From Candidatus Omnitrophota bacterium (GTDB lineage: Bacteria; Hinthialibacterota; Hinthialibacteria; Hinthialibacterales; JAKPRU01), in contig JAKPRU010001267.1 of the NCBI GenBank assembly GCA_029557025.1, positions 1 through 10,102 of the forward strand: a stretch of DNA of 10,102 bases, read 5' to 3'. A program made the position numbers and the translations under genes. Of this stretch, positions 6,071-10,102 are shown in pieces. Under the pieces are notes generated by a model. That model saw only the letters and a list, made by a program, of their open reading frames with translations, did no database searches and had not been told where the DNA came from. The first letter of the stretch is position 1, and every line of letters starts with the position of its first letter.

Positions 6071-7950
6071 TACACCGGGCGGTCCGGGTACGCGGCCATC
6101 ACCGCCTCGCGGATATCCTCGCCCAAATCCTCCGCAAACAACGGACCCGATTTCATATCCGGCGGATTGAGCTGAAACGCGTTTCCATAATTCAACACCG
6201 GATCGACAAACACCACAGCATTCCCCAGATCGGTTTTCAACACCAGCGAGCGTAACTCGCCCGTCACACGCCAGTATGTTCTTCGATACTGGTCGTAGAG
6301 CCGTGGCGCCGTTGTGCAAAGCATCACCGCAACCATGCACGTGAGAAATCCCCAGCCAAGAATGCGCAACGGCTTACGGGGAATACGCAGGAACTCACCG
6401 ATGTCCTCCCATAGTTGAATCAGTCCTCGCGAAATCAACAGCAGTGCATAAGGAATACATTCATAGACGTTCCGGGGACCGTAGCAGATGTCCTGGTAGT
6501 AATAGAACACATACGCGATCCCCAAGCCCACACAAATCCACAACATTTTCCGGTCCCGATAGTCCGGGCGGCCGCTCCGAATCCACAGGTAGGCGATGGG
6601 AAACAGGCTCGCAATCGGCCAGCCCAGAAGGTCCCGGTTGGCATTGTTGAGATTGATACTCCAGTTCGCAATCCCCAGAAGCGGAGTGTGGTACACCTGG
6701 TGTGAGGAGATCAGACCGGCGGGATGCTCTCCCCACGGTTTCTTACCAAATCCAAGGGGATTGCTGTCGAAATACTTCTGATAACCCGACAGAAACGGAT
6801 CGCCCGTGGTTTTGAAATTCGCGGTCACCATCAGCCAGATGCACGGCAAGAGTCCCACGAGAAACAACAACCCCCCGCGCAACAGAAACCGCCACCTCTT
6901 ACGTTCTTCAAAACAGAAAAAGAGAACGAGGGGAACACCGATCCCCAGTGCGGTCAGCGGACGAGTCACAAACGCATATCCCGCAAGAAATCCGGCGAGC
7001 AGAAACATGACCGCTCTGGACTGTGCCCACTCCAGTGAGAGCGCCAGGAGCAACAAAACCAGCAACGCCAGGGGATGGTTCATCATCGATGATCCCATCA
7101 CCAGGAAAAACGGAGAGACACAAAGCAGCCCCACCGCCAGGAGCGCTGTTCTTCGGTCATACAACTTTCTTGCATACAGATACAGAATCGCAGCTGTCAC
7201 CGTGGAAATCACAGGATTCACAATCCACGGCATCCCGGCGAGGACCCCCAATGCGAGAACCAGCGAAAACCCGGGCGGATAAATCGCACACCAGCGATCC
7301 TCCATGATTACATGTGGATACCGGAACGCCTCGGGCACAGGCGGCGGGTCAAGATACCAGCGTCCGATACTGAATATCTTCGCCTGAAACAATTGCGCGA
7401 TACTGTCCTCCACATGGGCCACATGATCCAGGACTTTCCAGGAAATCCAATTTGTCTCCAGAAACACAATCCCCATCGCGAACAGGACCGCAACCGGAAA
7501 TCGGTGCACACCGGCAAGATGCGGGTCTTTCTCCATCATTCCGGCGGAAGCCGGAATCCAGGGATAAAACCGCACCAGAAATAGGCCCTGCACCGCCACC
7601 AGAATCAGCAACATCCAGCGATACAGCAGCCCCATCCATGGCTCGGTCAGCCAGAGTCCGCTTTTCGCAAGATGCCCCAGCGGAAGACAAACCAGGAGAA
7701 ACAGGAGAAGGGCGAAGATCCGTCTCGGGGTGAGGTATTCACTGCAAAAATCGCGGAACGAAATCTCGACATAGTGGGCATAGGCGGTAAAAGCGAACGC
7801 TGCAAACACGAAGGCCATCCCGGTCAACAGGGGCAGAAGGACCCCTCCAACATACGAAGGTCGGGCCGCAAGCAGATGCGCCCATCCACACAGCAGCAGA
7901 TTGACCACAAACGCAACCAGCTCGATCCGGCGGGCGTTTTCTCTTTTCAT
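5992..7950 (-). CDS. GT-C fold (GT39-like) membrane glycosyltransferase
   Basis: This is an integral membrane protein of 652 residues with roughly 11-13 hydrophobic helices. Such proteins usually transfer sugars from polyprenyl-phosphate donors to lipids, glycans or proteins on the outer face of the cytoplasmic membrane. Evidence includes DHVAHVEDSIAQLFQAKIF after an early helix, where the acidic pair is the probable GT-C catalytic/metal site; then DRWCAIYPPGFSLVLALG, PWIVNPVISTVTAAILYLYA, LYDRRTALLAVGLL and SPFFLVMGSSMMNHPLALL; then FVTRPLTALGIGVPL and CYGPRNVYECIPYALLLISRG. A soluble C-terminal tail of about 90 residues follows the last helix. I chose ATG 7950 (MKRENARR) over GTG 7971 because AAAGG lies 7 bases before it and GTG 7971 abuts a REP element. 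The loop between helices 4 and 5 contains an in-frame dispersed repeat. The 3' end overlaps bioB by 79 bases. Acceptor and donor are unknown. Confidence 0.8.
   Translation of the reverse strand: MKRENARRIELVAFVVNLLLCGWAHLLAARPSYVGGVLLPLLTGMAFVFAAFAFTAYAHYVEISFRDFCSEYLTPRRIFALLLFLLVCLPLGHLAKSGLWLTEPWMGLLYRWMLLILVAVQGLFLVRFYPWIPASAGMMEKDPHLAGVHRFPVAVLFAMGIVFLETNWISWKVLDHVAHVEDSIAQLFQAKIFSIGRWYLDPPPVPEAFRYPHVIMEDRWCAIYPPGFSLVLALGVLAGMPWIVNPVISTVTAAILYLYARKLYDRRTALLAVGLLCVSPFFLVMGSSMMNHPLALLVLLLLALSLEWAQSRAVMFLLAGFLAGYAFVTRPLTALGIGVPLVLFFCFEERKRWRFLLRGGLLFLVGLLPCIWLMVTANFKTTGDPFLSGYQKYFDSNPLGFGKKPWGEHPAGLISSHQVYHTPLLGIANWSINLNNANRDLLGWPIASLFPIAYLWIRSGRPDYRDRKMLWICVGLGIAYVFYYYQDICYGPRNVYECIPYALLLISRGLIQLWEDIGEFLRIPRKPLRILGWGFLTCMVAVMLCTTAPRLYDQYRRTYWRVTGELRSLVLKTDLGNAVVFVDPVLNYGNAFQLNPPDMKSGPLFAEDLGEDIREAVMAAYPDRPVYYVFEGFREAGRVVPRLADRPPGDDT
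7534..7563 (-). repeat. Dispersed palindromic repeat in frame within the GT-C gene
   Basis: On the plus strand ATTCCGGC (7538-7545), loop GGAA and GCCGGAAT (7550-7557) form a perfect 8-base inverted repeat flanked by CATC and CCAGGG. Read on the minus strand it gives CTGGATTCCGGC...GCCGGAATGATGG. This is the form of a palindrome seen scattered through many bacterial genomes, usually betrayed by peptides such as WIPASAGM and, in another frame, FRRKPESR. Both occur here. It encodes WIPASAGMM in the loop between helices 4 and 5, so the host protein stays open. The identification relies on pattern memory, not on copies elsewhere in this window. Confidence 0.65.
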
Positions 7951-7957
7951 GTTACCG

Positions 7958-7962
7958 CCTTT
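7958..7962 (-). promoter_or_regulatory. Shine-Dalgarno supporting the ATG 7950 start of the GT-C gene
   Basis: CCTTT on the plus strand reads AAAGG on the minus strand, 7 bases before ATG 7950. It lies inside the longer GTG-initiated reading and favours the shorter protein. Confidence 0.5.
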
Positions 7963-7972
7963 CTTTGCCACT

Positions 7973-8000
7973 GGCGTCAGGCAGGGACGCCTGACCTACC
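7973..8000 (-). repeat. REP-like palindrome, copy 1 (inverted)
   Basis: On the minus strand this 28-base unit begins GGTAG, followed by a hairpin with 7-base arms GTCAGGC and GCCTGAC (7976-7982 and 7989-7995) around a 6-base loop. It is an inverted, diverged copy of the two units that follow. The stem differs from theirs at one base pair, and both sides of the pair have changed (T-A for A-T). The foot motif GTAG plus palindrome is the layout of REP sequences mobilised by RAYT transposases. Confidence 0.7.
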
Positions 8001-8010
8001 GGGGAGAAAT

Positions 8011-8038
8011 GGTAGGACAGGCCTCCGCGCCTGTCGAC
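8011..8038 (+). repeat. REP-like palindrome, copy 2
   Basis: This 28-base unit starts GGTAG, then arms GACAGGC (8016-8022) and GCCTGTC (8029-8035) enclose a CTCCGC loop, followed by GAC. It is identical to copy 3 and faces copy 1 head to head across ten bases (8001-8010), a REPIN/BIME-like arrangement. Confidence 0.8.
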
Positions 8039-8054
8039 AATGACCCGGAAAAAC

Positions 8055-8082
8055 GGTAGGACAGGCCTCCGCGCCTGTCGAC
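8055..8082 (+). repeat. REP-like palindrome, copy 3
   Basis: Exact 28-base direct repeat of copy 2 at a 44-base period, with arms at 8060-8066 and 8073-8079. Sixteen unrelated bases (8039-8054) separate the two. Identity over all 28 bases suggests recent duplication or strong maintenance. Confidence 0.8.
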
Positions 8083-8147
8083 GGGCTTTGTACACTGCTC
8101 CCGATACGGAAAAACCGATTTGCTCTCTGCGAAAGACAAACAAAACT

Positions 8148-8954
8148 ATGAATACTCGATCCATTCTTTGCTTATTGCTTGCCCTGACTTGCCTGATCTT
8201 ACCCGCATCGGCGCAGCGGGATAACGCCTTGACCCAGATCTCCACAATCGACGCGATTCTAAACGGACTCTACGATGGAGTACTATCCTTCGGCGAGCTG
8301 CGCGAATATGGGAATTTCGGGATCGGCACATTCCACAGTCTCGATGGGGAGATGGTCGCGCTCGACGGGGCATTTTACCAGGTAAAGGCGGACGGACGGG
8401 TCTACGATGTCACGGATACGGCAGCGACACCGTTCTCAAGCATCGCCTTTTTCCAGGCTGAGAAAGAGATCCCAATCGCTTCGGGGACCAATTACCAGGA
8501 GATTCAGGCACACTTGAAAGAGACCATCCCGGCGGAAAACATTTTCCAGGGCATCAAGATTCTCGGCACGTTTCAGTACATGAAAACGCGGAGCGTGCCG
8601 GGCCAGACCAAGCCGTACCCGCCGCTCGTGAAGGTCACCGCCAATCAACCGACTTTTGAGTTTCACGACATCGCGGGCACGGTTGTGGGATTCTACACAC
8701 CGGACTATGTCGGCGGGCTGAATGTTCCCGGTTACCACCTGCATTTCCTCGCCGATGACAAATCCGGCGGCGGACATATCCTCGATTTCACCGTCCGAGA
8801 AGCTACATTGTATCTGGATTATCTCCCGGAAATTCGAATCATCCTGCCCAATAACCCGGATTTCAACAGTTTGGAACTGTCCAAAGATCTTTCCGATGAA
8901 CTTAACCAGGCCGAGAGAGAAGGTGGAAAGAAGGCAGAACCAGACAACCGCTGA
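8148..8954 (+). CDS. budA: Secreted alpha-acetolactate decarboxylase
   Basis: The enzyme (BudA/AlsD) decarboxylates (S)-2-acetolactate to (R)-acetoin, a branch that disposes of pyruvate carbon with little acid formation. From ATG 8148 the protein has 268 residues. MNTRSILCLLLALTCLILPA is a signal peptide with a probable cut after ASA at residue 22, so the mature enzyme acts outside the cytoplasmic membrane. Family motifs are STIDAILNGLYDG, SFGELREYGNFGIGTF, LDGEMVALDGAFYQ, TPFSSIAFF, PYPPL, GTVVGFYTPDY and GLNVPGYHLHFLADD...GGHILDF. H197, H199 and H210 match the zinc ligands of the Brevibacillus enzyme (H194, H196, H207). E68 and R148 fall at the same three-residue offset from its E65 and R145. 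In-frame codons upstream of ATG 8148 run through a REP unit and are not part of the gene. The Shine-Dalgarno is weak. No acetolactate synthase or regulator adjoins it. Confidence 0.92.
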   Translation: MNTRSILCLLLALTCLILPASAQRDNALTQISTIDAILNGLYDGVLSFGELREYGNFGIGTFHSLDGEMVALDGAFYQVKADGRVYDVTDTAATPFSSIAFFQAEKEIPIASGTNYQEIQAHLKETIPAENIFQGIKILGTFQYMKTRSVPGQTKPYPPLVKVTANQPTFEFHDIAGTVVGFYTPDYVGGLNVPGYHLHFLADDKSGGGHILDFTVREATLYLDYLPEIRIILPNNPDFNSLELSKDLSDELNQAEREGGKKAEPDNR

Positions 8955-8987
8955 TGGAGCCAAGGACCGGGGAAGAACATGAGAATT

Positions 8988-9010
8988 TCTCCCCCAAGGA
9001 TTGGGGGAGA
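8988..9010. terminator. Hairpin 1 after the acetolactate decarboxylase gene
   Basis: TCTCCCCCAA (8988-8997) and TTGGGGGAGA (9001-9010) form a perfect 10-base stem with a 3-base GGA loop, 34 bases past the stop codon. No U-tract follows in either direction. It may act as a terminator or as part of a dispersed repeat. Confidence 0.5.
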
Positions 9011-9014
9011 TACA

Positions 9015-9050
9015 GAGGGGGTTGAATTCACTGAACTTATCAACCCCCTC
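9015..9050. terminator. Hairpin 2 between convergent genes
   Basis: GAGGGGGTTGA (9015-9025) and TCAACCCCCTC (9040-9050) form a perfect 11-base stem with a 14-base loop, only 4 bases after hairpin 1. It lies 22 bases from the end of the convergent beta-propeller gene, so a two-way terminator role is plausible. There is no strong T-run on either strand. Confidence 0.5.
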
Positions 9051-9071
9051 CCTGCTTTCTCGTTCCGAAAA

Positions 9072-10102
9072 TCATTTCCCCTGCCAGCCCTGCACCGAAG
9101 AAGCATACCGTGTGTTTGTCACGGCCCAGAGGATATGACGTCCATCCCCATATAAACGGAATGAGATCCCTTTCCCCATGTCAATTATCTTGAGTTTCAC
9201 TTCGGGCTTGCCGTCCGCCTGTTCCTCCAGTCTTGCCACATAAAGCCACATCATGGGATACGGAGCAACTGACTGATCCCAATGCGGTCGGGGTGGAAGA
9301 CGCTCCTCCGTTATGAACGCCACTGTCCGGCCATCATCCGAAATCTGCGGATATTCCTTTATTCCAGGAGGCACAAATTCCCACACTCTCTCGAAGGTTT
9401 CCCCGATTCGCTTCCAGATCGTCTCGGCACGCAAGATATATGTGGCATCACTATTCCATGCCGCGACCCCCATCCCTTTGCCATCATCCAGAATATACTG
9501 CACAGGCGTTGTCCACGAACCGCTCTCAAGATGTGAAAATAGCCCTCGCGCTTGCGGTCGCCAGATCTCCATATATATCCATGATCCATCCCCACTTATC
9601 TTTGTGCCGTTCCAGGAAAGGTCTTCCTCCGGGGAGGAGAATAATTCTGTCACCCGGGTGGGTCCATTCCAGAATTCCGAAAGGACGGATACAAATCGTT
9701 TCCCAATCAGCCGATTGGTCAACAATACAAAATTGCCGTCATTCGATACACCGCAGATTTCCCCCGGTATGGTAGTGCCGATTCCATGAGGATTTGAGAA
9801 CTCCAAACTGTCCGCGGTTCGCTTTCGGACATAAATATCAACCTCACCCGACAAGTCCTTCGCCCAATATGCAATTGAGTTACCATCGCTTGAGACTACC
9901 GGATTCGATACATATTCCATCTCCTCCGGATGAAGCGGCATATCCCCAATGACTACTCCTTCATTGAGCAACTTAATCCGGTAAGTGACCTCACGAGGGT
10001 CCGATTCATCCGTCGTATAAATGAGAAAAGAACCATCGCCACCTACGTTGCTTTGAGACAGAAATAAATCAAAATAAAAATCCCGCGCTGTCGGTTCCCA
10101 CT
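9072..10102 (-). CDS. Beta-propeller protein with PD40/TolB-like repeats (N-terminus cut off)
   Basis: The frame stays open from TGA at 9072-9074 to the right edge of the window, giving about 342 residues. The internal TTG at 9971 is not a real start, because the frame continues upstream without a stop as a repeat-like sequence. Seven segments of the form 'S.DG..I.Y' are visible: GGDGSFLIYTT, VSSDGNSIAYWAK, VSNDGNFVLLTNR, ISGDGSWIYMEIW, WNSDATYILRAE, ISDDGRTVAFITE and YGDGRHILWAVT. This is the PD40 pattern of six- to eight-bladed propellers such as TolB, the propeller of prolyl oligopeptidases and many hypothetical surface proteins. No catalytic domain is seen, and the protein ends soon after the last blade. 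Any signal peptide lies outside the window. The function is unknown; binding or scaffolding is the general role of such propellers. Confidence 0.7.
   Translation of the reverse strand, partial: WEPTARDFYFDLFLSQSNVGGDGSFLIYTTDESDPREVTYRIKLLNEGVVIGDMPLHPEEMEYVSNPVVSSDGNSIAYWAKDLSGEVDIYVRKRTADSLEFSNPHGIGTTIPGEICGVSNDGNFVLLTNRLIGKRFVSVLSEFWNGPTRVTELFSSPEEDLSWNGTKISGDGSWIYMEIWRPQARGLFSHLESGSWTTPVQYILDDGKGMGVAAWNSDATYILRAETIWKRIGETFERVWEFVPPGIKEYPQISDDGRTVAFITEERLPPRPHWDQSVAPYPMMWLYVARLEEQADGKPEVKLKIIDMGKGISFRLYGDGRHILWAVTNTRYASSVQGWQGK

Noticed and set aside
7951..7971. GTG 7971 start for the glycosyltransferase
   Set aside because: It adds only MAKKGGN, has a REP unit directly upstream instead of a ribosome site, and ATG 7950 has AAAGG at good spacing.
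8011..8082. Two 28-base identical repeats that could be read as a mini CRISPR array
   Set aside because: The spacer is only 16 bases, there are just two direct copies plus an inverted one, each repeat is a near-full palindrome with a GTAG foot, and no cas gene is present. REP elements explain it better.
8040..8147. N-terminal extension of the acetolactate decarboxylase to ATG 8040
   Set aside because: The extra 36 codons run through a REP unit and would place the signal peptide in the middle of the protein. ATG 8148 puts the signal peptide at the true N-terminus.

Overview
The window reads as a stretch of ordinary-looking bacterial chromosome of moderately high GC, with eight protein genes on both strands, no tRNA or rRNA genes and no CRISPR array. 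No gene gives a firm taxonomic label. The biotin synthase lacks two of the three cysteines that hold the auxiliary [2Fe-2S] cluster in E. coli BioB. That pattern fits the oxygen-sensitive 'type II' BioB described from obligate anaerobes, so an anaerobic or fermentative host is the best guess. The secreted acetolactate decarboxylase agrees with this but does not prove it.

Layout: (1) bases 2-163, the C-terminal end of a protein resembling the Rpn/PD-(D/E)XK nuclease-like family. (2) Bases 303-2785, an aroA-aroC pair for the last two steps of the shikimate pathway (shikimate-3-phosphate to EPSP to chorismate). The AroC has an unusual His-to-Tyr change in its first active-site motif. (3) Bases 2991-4814 on the minus strand, a 607-residue cytoplasmic protein resembling the GH101/GH129/DUF5696 glycosidase-like group. 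(4) Bases 4985-6070, a divergently transcribed bioB whose 3' end overlaps the next gene by 79 bases tail to tail. (5) Bases 5992-7950 on the minus strand, a multi-spanning GT-C (GT39-like) membrane glycosyltransferase carrying an in-frame dispersed palindromic repeat. (6) Bases 7951-8147, a divergent spacer packed with three 28-base REP-like palindromes. (7) Bases 8148-8954, a secreted alpha-acetolactate decarboxylase. (8) Bases 8955-9071, two strong hairpins between convergent genes. (9) Bases 9072-10102 on the minus strand, a beta-propeller protein with PD40/TolB-like repeats, cut by the window edge.

Only aroA and aroC look like an operon. The other genes alternate in strand and do not form an obvious pathway. 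No complete new multi-gene system is visible. The most interesting signals are the REP cluster, where paired substitutions preserve the hairpin stem, the BioB cluster-ligand replacement, the AroC active-site substitution, the unassigned glycosidase-like protein, and the repeat inserted in frame in the glycosyltransferase.
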